Positions 1-11,266 of a stretch of DNA of 64,000 bases are shown piece by piece. The number at the start of each line of letters is the position of its first letter. Within the stretch, counting starts at the first letter, position 1. Under the pieces are notes generated by a model. The model saw only the letters and a list, made by a program, of their open reading frames with translations, made no database searches and was not told the DNA's origin. A program made the position numbers and the translations under genes. Location: positions 4,216,001 to 4,280,000 of the forward strand of contig CM074130.1 in the NCBI GenBank assembly GCA_037178625.1. Reading direction: 5' to 3'. This DNA comes from Skeletonema tropicum (Eukaryota > Bacillariophyta > Thalassiosirophyceae > Thalassiosirales > Thalassiosiraceae).

Positions 1-1
1 A

Positions 2-2669
2 GAGATCATCTACGAGAGAGGTTGCCAACTTGAACAAAAAAACAAGCTCTTAAAAAGTCAAGCCTCGGCTATTGCCATTATGAAGAAGAAGTTGGAAATT
101 GTTGTTAGTTCGGCTTCCGGTGTGCAGTCCTCCACTGAGGAGGAAATATCCGCAAAGAAACGCACCCCCATGTCAAAACCAAGCAAGAAGAGGAAACAAA
201 GAGAAGAGCAGGTGAACTCATCAGATAGTGAAGATGATAGCATGCCTTTGTCGGCTTTAAAGGGAAAGGTTGTCAAAAAGTCAAGCTCTGTTAAAGCTGA
301 ATCTCGTAAGACTACCGCGTCTGTCACGAAAGCTACATCACGCAAAGCGACAAAAGCCAAGGTTAACCATGAAGAAGTTCGTGATCGTAACAGCGATCCG
401 CCTACGAAAGTCAAATCATCGTCTACAAAGAAAATGAAAGCTCGGCCACTTCTGACAAATGATCTGTCAAAGTATTGGAAAGAGCTGGAGGAGAAGGGTT
501 GGTCCTACAAGACTGGACCCGAACCTTATAACAAGGTGTATGTCCCGAAAGATGGTGCAACTCATATGGGATGTCAAGTTGGTATCCACTTTTTTGAGGC
601 AGACCAAGTGATACCCGAAGCTATTAGAAGAGGCGATTTGATTGGTAATGAGACTGTACAACCTAAAGAGAACGGCATCACCCCTCAACCAATGAAGCAA
701 ACGAAGCAACCACTTGACCTCAAAATGGATGATGCGAAGCTCTACGACCTTGTTACACTGGAAACTGCCCGAGTTGCAATCGATCTTGTTGGAAGATTTG
801 TTCGCGGGCAGGATTCAGCGGCTACCTTCCGAGGGCAGCTATTTGATGCACTGTGGCAGCGTTTGAAAGAGCAGGGTGCTGAATCGGGTAACAGATGGAG
901 ATATGAGCCATACAGTAGCCCGCTGTCTTTGTATTCGTGGTGTTTTGTTCCTCCTAGTTCATCACTTGGAAACAAAGGAAAGCTTGGAGAAGACTACTAC
1001 GTGAGAGAGGAACATCTGGTTCTTGCCGTGTTGCAATCAGTAAGCAGCTTGAAAGAAATATCAGATTTGTTGAAGCAGAAACATGGCGCTTTCGCGACAG
1101 TGATGCCTATCCTTAACCGAGCCGTCGAGAACAACATGTCGTATGAGGATGCTCGCGACGGGAAAGATCCTACAGTTCGTTCTCGGAGAACCAGAGTGCT
1201 TGATTTGCCTGCGACATCCGAAAAGATGAAGCCTTCTCGCAAAAAATCTCCAATCACTCAGAGAAAGGTATCTTCAACTGCTGAAGCAGCGCTAATCAGC
1301 TCCAAAAAAAGGCCAGTCAATGCGAAGAAGACCCCAGACAATAAACGAACAGCGAACTGTTTCTCCTCATACTGGCTCGGGAAAGAAGCAAAAAACGGAA
1401 GAAGCCGAGCATATATCTCCTTCGTTTCATATGGATCAGACTCAAACTCAAGTTCCGGTACCATCGTATCAGCGACGCAGTCCAAGTTCAACATCACCCG
1501 GGCCCCTTTCTGGTTATAACTTCCTGTGCTCAGGCGTTGATCAATCTGTCAACGATAGAATCAAAAAGTTGGGGGGAAAGCTGGCGCAGTTTGAATCTTT
1601 GGACTATAGCAACTCATGTAAGAAGCTCTTCTTTCTCTCTGACCATCGGGGCTGGAGAAAGCCAAAATATGTCTATGCGGCGGCCCTTGGCGCACCTATG
1701 TTGCATGTCGATTGGCTTTCAGGGATTGAGGAGAAATATGAAGAAGAGGGCGAAGTGACGGTGTTTGATTCATCGCTTTATACAAGGTATAGGCTTCCAA
1801 CTGGATTGGACCTTTTCAAACGAGCCTACACCTTGCAGCGTGCATCGCTTGCTCGAGAGTGGGTTCGTCCGGGAGGAAAAGAAGAAGGGATTTTTGAAGG
1901 GATGGTGATTGGCTTGGCTCTTGGAGCGGAAGAAAAGATGTGGTAAGTTTTGGTTGGATGATTGCTCTAAACAGTCTATTTATCATTGCACATATCATGG
2001 TCTCACACCTTTTACAAATTCCCATCAAACAGGAAAATGACACTCGAGGCATGCGGCGCAACAGTGAGAGTCCTTTCTGATATCCGGGGAGGGAAGGGGC
2101 AAGTTGAGGTAGATTGTTGCTTGTTTAACGCAGCATCAGACCTTCCACCACATGTTATCTCACTGCCTCTGCATGTCACCAAGCTCGTTGAATTCATCGA
2201 CCAAAAAAACACTCCTCTCCTTGATCTCGCTTGGGCGCACCAGTCGATCATCCAAAGGAGATGCCTACCATTGGACAGTGAAAGGTTCAAAGTTTCTCTC
2301 AAAGACAACATGTGCAATTTATGCGAAGTCAACTCCATCAAACGTAAGAATGGTGGTAGACTGGAAACTGGTGATTTCATTCAGTTCAGCCGTGGCAAAA
2401 ATGTCTCCTACGGTCGAATCGTGAACATATTGTGGGAGAGACAAGCCAAGGGGTGCAAGTTAGAAGTCCAGATTCTTGAAAGTAATGGAGGGTACGACTT
2501 GATCGATTGTGAAAGTTGTACAACAATGACTATTGACGAAGCAAGTATTCAAGGACAAATTGTATTGCTTTCTGCTCGAGACTTTATGAAGTTGGGCTAT
2601 CTGCCGAAGAACTCCGCACAAAGTAACATTTTCAATCGAGTGAGTGAGGCAAACCAGTCTCAAATTTGA
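2..2669 (+). CDS. Tandem-BRCT protein, 5'-partial
   Basis: Probable nuclear DNA-damage or chromatin reader. The frame is open from base 2 through the first ATG at 80, so the gene begins left of the window; the edge residues look like coiled coil. A long basic Ser/Lys-rich region follows. A BRCT domain lies at about 1515-1800 (hydrophobic core, VDWL) and a second one spans the end of exon 2 and the start of exon 3. The C-terminus (about 2360-2620) has a DFIQF start and looks like a BAH or Tudor-type reader. The intron at 1943-2032 is GT-AG and joins the frames cleanly. Another junction is needed between 1268 and about 1340: either a small intron from the donor at 1268 to an AG at 1316 or 1337, or one surplus A in the A7 run at 1304-1310. 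53BP1/Crb2-like architecture is inferred from the tandem BRCTs only. Confidence 0.6.
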
Positions 2670-2971
2670 TTTCGAAGAAGGAGGGATGGAACATGGTGAG
2701 AAGCCGTTCAATATTAATGAGAATTAAACAAAGTTACATGTAATTGCTGCATCTTACAACAGGTCGCAGTTCTGTGTTACCAGGGTATGTAGGGTTGTAC
2801 GTAAGGTAGGTATCTTCGGATGGAATAAGACACGTATCTCATTAAATTTCGGCGAAAAGAACACCAAAAATCAACTCGCCGTGAAAAGAAACGGATCTAT
2901 CACTATCACAATGGCAGGGACGACCACACATCCAAGTAGCTAGAGCAGTATCATTGTATTTTCAATCAACC
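2670..2971. other. Intergenic, BRCT gene to exportin-2
   Basis: About 300 bases between two same-strand genes. It must hold the terminator of the first gene and the promoter of the second. I see no clear TATA box, repeat or small ORF. Confidence 0.5.
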
Positions 2972-5900
2972 ATGGCCCTCCCCGCCGACCAACTACGCCA
3001 GGTGCTATCCCAATCCCTCTCCCCCGACTGTAACCACCCGTCAAAATGCCGAACGCGCCCTCCTCAGCTCACAGACCTCGCCAGGCCACGCTCTAACGGT
3101 TCTCCGCCTCATCAGCTCCAACGATGCCGCCGACGGTCCCGTCCGACAATCGGCCGCTGTCCATTTCAAGAACATGGTCAAAAAGGGCTGGGCACCCGAT
3201 CCTAGACGACGAAGACGCCAAGAAGTTTTTGGTACCCGCCTCCGATCGGGACATGATCAAGAATAATCTCGTCGAGCTCATGTGCACGGTGCCCCCCCAA
3301 ATCCAAGCGCAGTGCAGCGAGAGTATTTCACTCATTGCCGCACATGACTTTCCCCAAAAGTGGGATAATTTACTCCCCGATCTAATCAGTCGATTTGGCA
3401 ATCCCAACTGGGCGGTTGTCAACGGAGTACTCCTCACTGCCAATTCCATCTTTAAGCGATTTCGATATGTCCAGCGGAGTGATGCTCTGTACGCAGATAT
3501 TCTTTATGTGTTGCAGCGCGTTCAGGAACCGTTGACTCAATTATTCACCACCATTACGCAACAACTCGACGCGCATGCTAATAATATACAAGAGTTGACG
3601 GCTCGATTGGAGGCGCTGCGGAGTATCAATCGGATCTTTTATAGTTTGAAACTATCAGGATTTGCCAGAGTATTTTGAGGATCACATGAAGGAGTGGATG
3701 GTGGGGTTTGCAAAATTGTTGGAGTATAAGAATCCTATTTTGGTGGATAATGATGAAGAATTGACTCCTGGTAAGTTTATACAATTTTATTGCAGAAGGG
3801 AAAGCTGGTGCAGATGTCTCATATATTATGCGGACGAAGTTGGTAATGTATTGCAATGTGTATACTTACTTATTTCTACCTGATTCAATTATTCACAGGG
3901 CCGATTGACAACGTTCAAGTATCAGTTGTCCAAAATCTAAACCTCTACGGAAATAAAGATGAGGAACCATTCTTGCCAGTATCTTCCCCAATTCACTACA
4001 TTAGTTTGGAATCTACTCATGACGGTAACTCCACACACGAAGCACGATGCTTTGGCAACAATTAGCATCCGATTCCTAAGCAGTTTGATTGGCAAATTGA
4101 TGCATCGCAAATTGTTCGAGGAAATGGGGACACTGCGTGAGATTGTTGGTCGTATTGTCATTCCTAATTTGACCCTTCGTGAAATTGACCAGGAGAGATT
4201 TGAGGATGATCCAGCCGAGTTCATTTTGTCCGATATGGAATCGAGTGATACCGAGTCTCGCAGGAAGTGTACACAGGAATTGCTTCGTGCCATGTGTCGT
4301 CAGTTTGAAGGGGAAACAACGAGTATTTGTGCTGAGCATGTCACTCAAATGTTGGGTCAATTTGCTGCCGATAAGAGTAAATGGGAGATGAAGGATGTTG
4401 CAATCCATTTGATATTGGGTGTTGCTATTCGTGCAGAGAGTGCTCAATTTGGTGTCAGTCAAGTCAATGAGGGCATAAATGTTATGGATTTTTTCTCTAC
4501 TCATGTATACACTGAGTTGCAGGAGACGGATATGAAGGTCAGGCCCATGCTCAAGGCGACATCTATCAAGTTTGTCAGCACCTTCCGAAATCAATTCTCG
4601 AAGGAACAATTTTGTGGACTGCTACCCTTGTTGATTGCTCATCTTGGAAGTCCTGATGTTGTTGTCCACACGTATGCAGCCTCGGCGATAGAGAAGATGT
4701 TGACCAGCAAAGTTGACGGACCAAACAATACGAAGGTAGCCAAAGTCAGTGGTGTTGACTTGAAACCATTCCTCGGAAACTTGTTCAATGCTCTATTCGC
4801 AATTGTCGACAATTTGGATTTGAACGAAAATGAGTACGTGATGAAGTGCATAATGAGGTCGTTGAATGTAGCAAAGGATGACTTACTCGATGTGGTCTCG
4901 ATCGTACTCGAGAAGTTGACTTCCGCACTGGGTGTTGTGGCAAAAAATCCCAAGAATCCACAATACAATCACTTCCTATTCGAGTCCATTGCAGTCTTGA
5001 TCCGGGCAGTGTGCTCAAAAGACTCCGCGCATACGTCTGCTTTTGAGCACTTCCTCTTCCCTCCTTTTCAGACTATTCTCCAGATGGATGTTGTCGAGTT
5101 CACACCGTATGTGTTCCAGCTATTGGCGCAGATTTTGGAGTTCCGACCAGAGGGTGCTGGGTTGGGGGATGGTTACACGTCATTGTTTCCTCCTCTCTTG
5201 ACCCCAGCACTGTGGGAGAGAAAAAGCAATGTCCCTGCTTTAAGTCGACTGATTGTGGCTTATCTTGGGAAGGGTGCGAAGGACCTCGTGCCTCACTTGA
5301 TGGGTATCTTGGGAGTTTTTCAAAAGCTCGTATCGAGCAAGGCTAATGAGCAGTTCGCATTTGATTTGCTCCGTGCCATCGTTATGTACATGCCTCAAGA
5401 GGCTTTCATGCCCCGTATGAAGGACATTTTCCAAATTCTGTTGATGAAATTGCAACACGGCAAAACACCCAAGTTCGTCGGTCTTGTCACTCACTTCTTT
5501 GCACTGTTCATTGGTAAATTTGGTTCCCAAGGCTACTTGGACCAATTGAACCAAATTCAGCCAGGTTTGGGATTGATGCTTTTAGGGCAAGTTTGGATCC
5601 CGCGCTTGCAAAGTTCTTCGCCTACTCGTCTAGAGGCCAAAACTCAGGTAGTCGGCCTTACAAAGCTGCTGTGTGAAACGCCTGCTCTCCTTGCGGACAC
5701 GAACGGGCAACAAATTTGGTCTCAAATCCTTGCCTCTGCGGTGAAGATTGTCATCTCTCCGGATTCTCATTTGACTGGAGTGACTGACGATGATAATGAC
5801 AACGATGCTGAAATCGGATATGATGCATCATTTTCTCTCCTGCACTTTGCCAAACGCCCTGCAGTGGACGCCTTTCCCGAGGTTCAGGATGCTGGTGCAG

Positions 5901-6043
5901 CACTGGCAAAATCAATGCAAACTATTTGCGCCTCACATCCTGGAGTATTCGCTCCTCTGATTCAGCAAGGGTTGTCGGTCGATCCTAAGTTGAGTGCAGG
6001 GTTTCAGAGCCTATGCCAAAAGTCGGGCGTTCACCTTGCATAG
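2972..6043 (+). CDS. CSE1: Exportin-2 (CAS/CSE1), apparent frameshifts
   Basis: Nuclear export receptor that returns importin-alpha to the cytoplasm with Ran-GTP. The N-terminus is an importin-beta N domain ending in a conserved HFKNMVKKGW segment. It is followed by CAS-type HEAT repeats, including PEYFEDHM, LREIDQERFEDDPAEFI and SDTESRRKCTQE blocks; exon 2 holds a 694-codon uninterrupted stretch. One GT-AG intron lies at 3771-3898. The conserved protein reads through only if one base is skipped at each of four places: the C5 run at 3021-3025, CC at 3201-3202, AAA at 3649-3651, and about 3979-3989. With the intron and four bases removed the length is 2940 bases, or 979 residues, close to the roughly 970 of known CAS proteins. 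The conserved content and intact 3' part argue for an active gene with sequence errors, but a damaged allele is possible. Confidence 0.85.
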
Positions 6044-6129
6044 AGATGAAGTGGAATTGTTTCCGTGGAAGAGGCACTATGACACACGCTAAATACATAC
6101 CCAATAGAAGATAAATAAGTGATAAAATA

Positions 6130-7018
6130 TTACTTTCGAACAACTGCATGCAAAATATCACCATCGTTGACCCCATAGCTCTCCAAAAATAAGTGATAAC
6201 TCAATACAGAGTGTGCGTTATCTGAATTTGAATCAGTATCAAAAACATTGTTTTTGTAGATCAGTTCCCATCCTAAATGCAAACCATCTCGATCTCTCTT
6301 TCTATCTTCGAGACCCCACACAGTAGCATATTTACTTTGAATACATCGTTTCAAATCAGAAATAGAGTCTTGAGGATGCGCATCGATTGGTATCACCGGA
6401 TGTGGATCAAGGATGAATTCCATGGCTAGTAGTTGGTGTTGCAATCATTTCGCTGCCTTCCTCGTCGTCATCATCTCTGTTGCTCTCATCATCTTCGCTG
6501 TAGTTTATCCGAAGTGCATACACATCAAACAAAGGGCTGTTTCTCAGTTCATCAACAGTATAAATCTCACATGCCAACGCAACCCTTGAATCAGTTGCAT
6601 CTGAAAGATAGCTTGAACTGTATTTGCTCATGAGGGTTTCATATGCATTGACTAGCCTGGCCATCGTGTTTTCATTATCGTCGTCGACTCCATCATTGTC
6701 GTCAAATAAACGTCTGTTGAGATCGGGATGATGCAGCTTTGCAAGGGTTCGAAACGCTTTCTTAATTTCCTCTTTGCTAGCATTTGCTTTCACGTGTAAT
6801 ACATCATATGGAGATTCATTATGGTTGGTAGAGCCAATGTTGCGATGACAATAACTTGTTGGCGCGCGACACCGTCGCAGTACGGGTAGGGAAGCGGAAA
6901 GGCACTTGTTGGGCAAGTTCTGCAGTTGATGCGGCCATTGCGATGAGTTAGTGCATCGGATGAGCTTCGTCCAGATTACCATGCTCGTCTCGGTAGCCAA
7001 CACCAGCGCCGCTAACAT
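6130..7018 (-). CDS. J-domain protein with C-terminal ubiquitin-like domain
   Basis: Probable Hsp70 co-chaperone. The N-terminal 60 residues are basic and Ser/Cys-rich and could be a mitochondrial or plastid targeting region. A J domain follows (SPYDVL... helix II/III with the HPD motif in KLHHPDLNRR, interrupted by an acidic insert). After an acidic linker the first frame stops at 6407. The second frame, entered by skipping one base between about 6407 and 6447, gives a roughly 95-residue ubiquitin-like domain (PIDAHPQDSISDLK ... LESYGVNDGDILHAV) ending at 6130. Skipping one base makes the whole 888 bases, 295 residues. Alternatively these are two overlapping genes, but the second has no strong start of its own. 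It converges on exportin-2 with an 86-base gap. Confidence 0.6.
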
Positions 7019-7333
7019 AGTGTGTCGGCGGATGCATGCTCGCTTGCTTGGTTGCTGTTTGCTGTTTGCTGTTGTTTTGCTGCTACTTATGTAGCTGCGC
7101 TAGCTTGTGCTTTTTCTTTTGTGAGATAGCTGTCTCAAATGTAACTGTCGCAACAGACACGCGGTTCGCGGTTCGCCTGTCTTCTTCGTCTTCGACTTCC
7201 CCGAGACAAGCTTAACAAACGTGAAAGGGCCTCGAAGAAAAAATGCAGCAATGACGTAACGATAAAGAGTATGTAAGAAGGCGCCTTCCATACGATTGAG
7301 AGCTAAATAAAGTTGTCTGTGTTCGTCAATGAA
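7019..7333. other. Intergenic, no gene seen
   Basis: Lies upstream of the J-domain gene and downstream of the TPR-type gene, both on the minus strand. It is GC-rich near 7020-7100 (repeated gcttgcttgg/gctgtttgct stretches), then featureless. No supported ORF or RNA gene. Confidence 0.4.
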
Positions 7334-9316
7334 TTATGCCGTTGTATTATCTGATTGTTGGAAATCTTTCAAGTCGAATCTATCTTCGGTTTCTCTGAAA
7401 AAGTAGTTCAACAATCTATCAGTGATGCTTGTGCTCTCCCGAGTTAACGATGCGTCTGTTTCCATCGAGTTCCAGTCCATCGGACTCTCTCCCTCCATGA
7501 GCTCCGATTGATAAATATCCATTGCCTCTTCAAAAACATCGTAGCTCTTTTCCCACTGCATCAAATCGAGATACGTGTAACTCAATGAATGCAATACATG
7601 CGCAAGATCCAGCCGGAGAGAATAAGTAAGTTGGCTGCCGTCTTCTCCAACAACTTCGAACTTGCCAGAGTCAATGAGTTCCATTCCTTCTACTAATAAC
7701 TGCACAGCGCTTTCTAACTCGTCTCTTGCCTTCCACGGCTCATTTAAATCCAAATAAAGAGATCCAATCGCAGAGCGAAGACTTCCTTCGTACAAAATGT
7801 CGCGATTATCGTATGCAGCTTCTCCATTGAGGTCCAACTCTGAGTATTGTATTCCTGATCGTTGCAGGGTTTCTTCTAGCATATTTTGATATATATTTAG
7901 AGGTTCTTGAACTTGCACATTGTCAACTATAGATAAAGTTTCATCTTTGTTCAAAAGGAGAAGCTGTCGAACCTCTTCCTCGTCTTCATTTGTTAGTTCT
8001 TTACCAAATATATCGCTGACCTCGCCGACTCCTGCGGCTTGACGCACAAGTAAGTGCATCCGAAATGCATCCTTTGCGGACTCAATCTCTCCAGGTAAGT
8101 GTAGATAAGCCTCAAATATAGTTTGTGTGATAGTAATCATTGTTGCAACGATATCATCCGCAATCATTTCTCCACTATTTCGAGATGTGCGAGCAAGTAC
8201 TGATGACAACAGGGCCAATCCTATCTTACAATTCTTCACTGACAGGGCCCATTCGTGAAGAAGACTCTTTACGGTCCCCATTTGACTGTAGGCGTCAGCC
8301 TGACTGATTACTACATCGCTATCGAGCTTTAACTTTTTGTGGATAATCGTCGAAGTTTCGAGCTTGACATATGCCTCGTGCAATATATGTTTTTGATCTT
8401 CACTCAGCTGCTGCACCGGCAAATCGCTGTGGTGTAAATTGTTGTCAAGATCTAATGTGAAGCCCGAGAGATACATTTCGAGCAAAAGCGATCCAAATCG
8501 TAAATTGATTGAGGCGTTTACTGTTTGAAGATCATCAAGCACAAGAAGGTGCACCTCATCCTCTTGTCCATCATTGCTTCGGTCACCATTTGCAATAGGG
8601 TTGCCATTCTCATCGATGCCCATAGACGACAGCGACTTCACCATTTCTTCTTCGGCGAAGGTCAAGTATTGATATGCAGTAGAGTAATCATCTTCAATAA
8701 CAGCTGACGAATCCACTGACGGTCTCAGCTGATATAAGTCACCTAGCACCAGCGCAGCAGATGCGATCCCGGTCGATATATATTCGCTAGTTTCCTCATC
8801 ATTTGTTGCGTAATATGATCGGAGAAGATTGAATAATCTCATCACTGCTTTACAAATGATCACTGTTTTGTCAAAGCTCTTGGGTTGCAGCGCTTCTGTA
8901 TCATACAGCCACTCTATCTTGTGAACCGCCGCCAAAGATGACAGATCATTCGTCAACGAAATAATTACTTGCACATCATGATCATCAAGGCTATTATCAG
9001 CTAATGATCCAAGCAATTGGACATTATGAGCGATGTCACGCAAATGCCGGCCCACCTCGTTTCCAAATTGATGGAATGGTTCAGTGTATGTTTGCTGTGA
9101 GTTGATTGTAAGCGATCCATTATCGTCATAAAATATTATTTTTTGAATGGATGTCTGTGGAGATGATTCACAAGAGCCATCTTCGTTATTACAAGTTTTT
9201 TCTTTTTCTTCCAATGCTATTTGTGGTTTGTCTGCTGCAATAGTACTAACAGAAATGATGCAAAGGATGCACAGTATTAGGGTGCTGCAGCGCATGTTGA
9301 TGGCGAAATTTTTCAT
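7334..9316 (-). CDS. Secreted/ER acidic helical protein, TPR-like C-terminus
   Basis: A single exon of about 660 codons. The reading frame opens at 9337, but the ATG at 9316 places a typical signal peptide at the start (MKNFAINMRC, then a Leu/Ile/Cys-rich core ending near STIA), so that start is preferred. The mature part is acidic and mostly alpha-helical. Near the C-terminus a TPR-like pair is visible (LDLAHVLHSLSYTYLDLMQWEKSYDVFEEAMDIY region). There is no KDEL-type ending and no second membrane span. The family is not recognised. Export or ER/plastid-envelope residence is inferred from the signal peptide only. Confidence 0.65.
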   Translation of the reverse strand: MKNFAINMRCSTLILCILCIISVSTIAADKPQIALEEKEKTCNNEDGSCESSPQTSIQKIIFYDDNGSLTINSQQTYTEPFHQFGNEVGRHLRDIAHNVQLLGSLADNSLDDHDVQVIISLTNDLSSLAAVHKIEWLYDTEALQPKSFDKTVIICKAVMRLFNLLRSYYATNDEETSEYISTGIASAALVLGDLYQLRPSVDSSAVIEDDYSTAYQYLTFAEEEMVKSLSSMGIDENGNPIANGDRSNDGQEDEVHLLVLDDLQTVNASINLRFGSLLLEMYLSGFTLDLDNNLHHSDLPVQQLSEDQKHILHEAYVKLETSTIIHKKLKLDSDVVISQADAYSQMGTVKSLLHEWALSVKNCKIGLALLSSVLARTSRNSGEMIADDIVATMITITQTIFEAYLHLPGEIESAKDAFRMHLLVRQAAGVGEVSDIFGKELTNEDEEEVRQLLLLNKDETLSIVDNVQVQEPLNIYQNMLEETLQRSGIQYSELDLNGEAAYDNRDILYEGSLRSAIGSLYLDLNEPWKARDELESAVQLLVEGMELIDSGKFEVVGEDGSQLTYSLRLDLAHVLHSLSYTYLDLMQWEKSYDVFEEAMDIYQSELMEGESPMDWNSMETDASLTRESTSITDRLLNYFFRETEDRFDLKDFQQSDNTTA

Positions 9317-9337
9317 CAGATGGATCATTGAAGGCAA

Positions 9338-9645
9338 AAGGGCTCGAACTTCGCTTACTTATCAACTAGCCTCGCTGACGCTCGTCTAGCCGCTGCGCGG
9401 GTTTTCTAAATAAGAGAGGAGGCACCGGCTATCTACTACGATATTGATTGTGTCTACTTATATACATAGCAGTATTGAAATAGTATGTTATGTAACACTT
9501 TAATAATTATGTAATAAAGGTTGTACATTGCCTTCTACGAATGCTGTGTAGTGATTACTGAGACACGGTTGGGATAAATTAGAGCGAGATGTAAATCATT
9601 TGGTGAAATAATATTCTACAGGACTGTTAGTATGATTTGGCAGAG
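9338..9645. other. Intergenic, no gene seen
   Basis: A tagcctcgctgacgctcg-type GC-rich stretch at about 9366-9400 lies next to the presumed promoter of the 7334-9316 gene. The rest is AT-rich without supported features. Confidence 0.4.
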
Positions 9646-10212
9646 TTAGTACCCACTCTCGGATTCCTTCTTAATGTTGGTGAAAGTGGTGATGTAATTG
9701 ACGTTAGAAGTGAGAGCCTTGTTGTACAATGTAAGAGTATCATGTTCATTTCTGATATTGTTGATGGTTTCAAGATCGACCCCAGAACTCTGTGCTAAGT
9801 TACACACAATATCAAATTTTGTTTTCCAGTTAGTCAAGGAGCAATTGACCTGTTCGATCGTGGTCTTTGCATCATCCAAATCCTCCTGTACGTTGTTGAG
9901 GATGTTGGAGACATGGATGAGGTGTGTTTGGAGATGAAGGTTGATCTCGGCAGAGGATAGGGTGGTATCACATTGTACCTCCCCTTGAGAGTAGATACCT
10001 GTGTAAGAAACGCCGTGTTCTGGGTAGAACATTGTTCCGAATCCGTGTTCTTGGCCAAATTTGAAGTTACCGATGTACCAAATTGAAGAGTATCCATCTT
10101 TTTGTGGGATGCTAAAAAAGCCAAAGCCATGAGGCATATCATTTTCTGTAGCATCACCGATGTAGAGACCACCGTAGTAGCGGAAAACGGATGTGTATGG
10201 AGGCAACTTCAT
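9646..10212 (-). CDS. Small MORN-repeat protein
   Basis: 188 residues. Residues about 10-80 contain three MORN-type units (YYGGLYIGDATENDMPHGFG, YIGNFKFGQEHGFGTM, YTGIYSQGEV), a motif that often binds lipid or scaffolds membranes and flagella. The remaining 100 residues are helical, probably coiled coil. A second short MORN-plus-helix protein lies at 54726-55076, so this may be an expanded family in the genome. Single exon; the start ATG at 10212 directly precedes the first MORN unit. The partner and location are unknown. Confidence 0.65.
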   Translation of the reverse strand: MKLPPYTSVFRYYGGLYIGDATENDMPHGFGFFSIPQKDGYSSIWYIGNFKFGQEHGFGTMFYPEHGVSYTGIYSQGEVQCDTTLSSAEINLHLQTHLIHVSNILNNVQEDLDDAKTTIEQVNCSLTNWKTKFDIVCNLAQSSGVDLETINNIRNEHDTLTLYNKALTSNVNYITTFTNIKKESESGY

Positions 10213-10252
10213 GGATGAAATGTTTCTGAGGAGTGTACATTATTTTATGAGA

Positions 10253-10560
10253 GAAGGTGCAGGTAGGGTGAAGGATGTGAGAGTTGTCATGTTGGCGTAG
10301 TTGATGTCATAGGTAGGCTCCTGGTGTCATGCCATGTCATGGTGAAAGGCTGGTGAAAGGAGTTCTCTATTCCTGTCAAGCGTCTGTAAGCTCTATCCTG
10401 AAGGTGCAGGTAGGGTGAAGGATGTGAGAGCTGGTGAAAGGAGTTCTCTCTACTCCTGTCGGTCAAGCGTCTGTAAGCTCTATCCTGTCATTACATATCA
10501 GCTTCAGGAGCTGTCAAGGAGCTGTCAAGGAGCTGTCAAGGAGCGTCGATAGGGAGATGA
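10253..10560. repeat. Short direct-repeat cluster
   Basis: Several interleaved direct repeats: gaaggtgcagg...ggatgtgagag at about 10252 and 10399; ctggtgaaaggagttctct...caagcgtctgtaagctctatcctg at about 10351 and 10431; aggagctgtca three to four times at 10507-10545; and a GA-rich run to about 10590. No coding content is supported. Confidence 0.7.
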
Positions 10561-10804
10561 GAGAGAGAGAGACGAGAGAGACGAGAAAGCTGGTAGAATG
10601 TCGGACGGAATTGTGTGAACGGAAAATTGAAAATTGATTTTATTTCGTTTTTGGGTCTGTCTCCTTCCTTCTTCCCCGAATCTTGATGGGTGTTTGTTGT
10701 GATATCAGATTCGTCATTGAAAGAGTGAGGCAGCTTCCCTAAGGTATATATGAAACTTGCAATACTATCCTAGTAGATAGTGATGTGACGAAATATTAGT
10801 AAGG

Positions 10805-11266
10805 TTGAAAAGGATGAGTTCTGTAACTGGTGTTGTGACGAAAGAGAGGAGGCAATTCGTTGATAATTCGGAGAAAATTTCTCTTCCTGTTCTGTTCTTG
10901 CGGACCCTGTTCGAGCATGGGCATGAGGTTTTATGGATCAATTACGGGCAAGACGGATTTTTGAATGCTGTATCGAATCATTTGGCGTTGTACGGTTCGT
11001 ACATGTCAATAGAAGAGTTGAAGGGATTATTAATTAATTATGAGAAGGAGAATGCTGTGGATTTGGAACGTTCTTCATTATTTAGGGTTGGGAAACATGG
11101 TGGCACAATGAGTTTTATTGAATATGTGGAGAAGCTGGAGAATAACGAAAGGATTGCAGAGGAGTTAGACTTTGATTGCATGTCTAAGATTTTGGGAGCG
11201 AGCGAAGCGAGCGACCTTACTTCTCTCTATAATCAATATATGAACCAATATCAGATAAAGTGGTAG
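10805..11266 (+). CDS. Hypothetical protein, tail fused to tandem repeat
   Basis: A 153-residue ORF of unknown family. Residues 1-130 look like ordinary coding sequence (LFLRTLFEHGHEVLWINYGQ, then DGFLNAVSNHLALYG, faintly like the D-G-x-C block of OTU proteases but without the Cys). The last 23 residues are translated from the 85-base repeat that begins at 11194, so the original C-terminus has been replaced or displaced. It is probably a truncated gene or gene relic at the edge of the repeat/helicase insertion. Confidence 0.35.
   Translation: MKRMSSVTGVVTKERRQFVDNSEKISLPVLFLRTLFEHGHEVLWINYGQDGFLNAVSNHLALYGSYMSIEELKGLLINYEKENAVDLERSSLFRVGKHGGTMSFIEYVEKLENNERIAEELDFDCMSKILGASEASDLTSLYNQYMNQYQIKW

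Noticed and set aside
58..414. Minus-strand ORF of 118 codons
   Set aside because: Antisense shadow of the BRCT gene's low-complexity coding region.
3021..3025. Micro-introns as the cause of the exportin-2 shifts
   Set aside because: No GT-AG pair near the four points would restore the frame without deleting conserved residues.
4076..4609. Minus-strand ORF of 177 codons
   Set aside because: Lies fully opposite the conserved exportin-2 frame; no family features.
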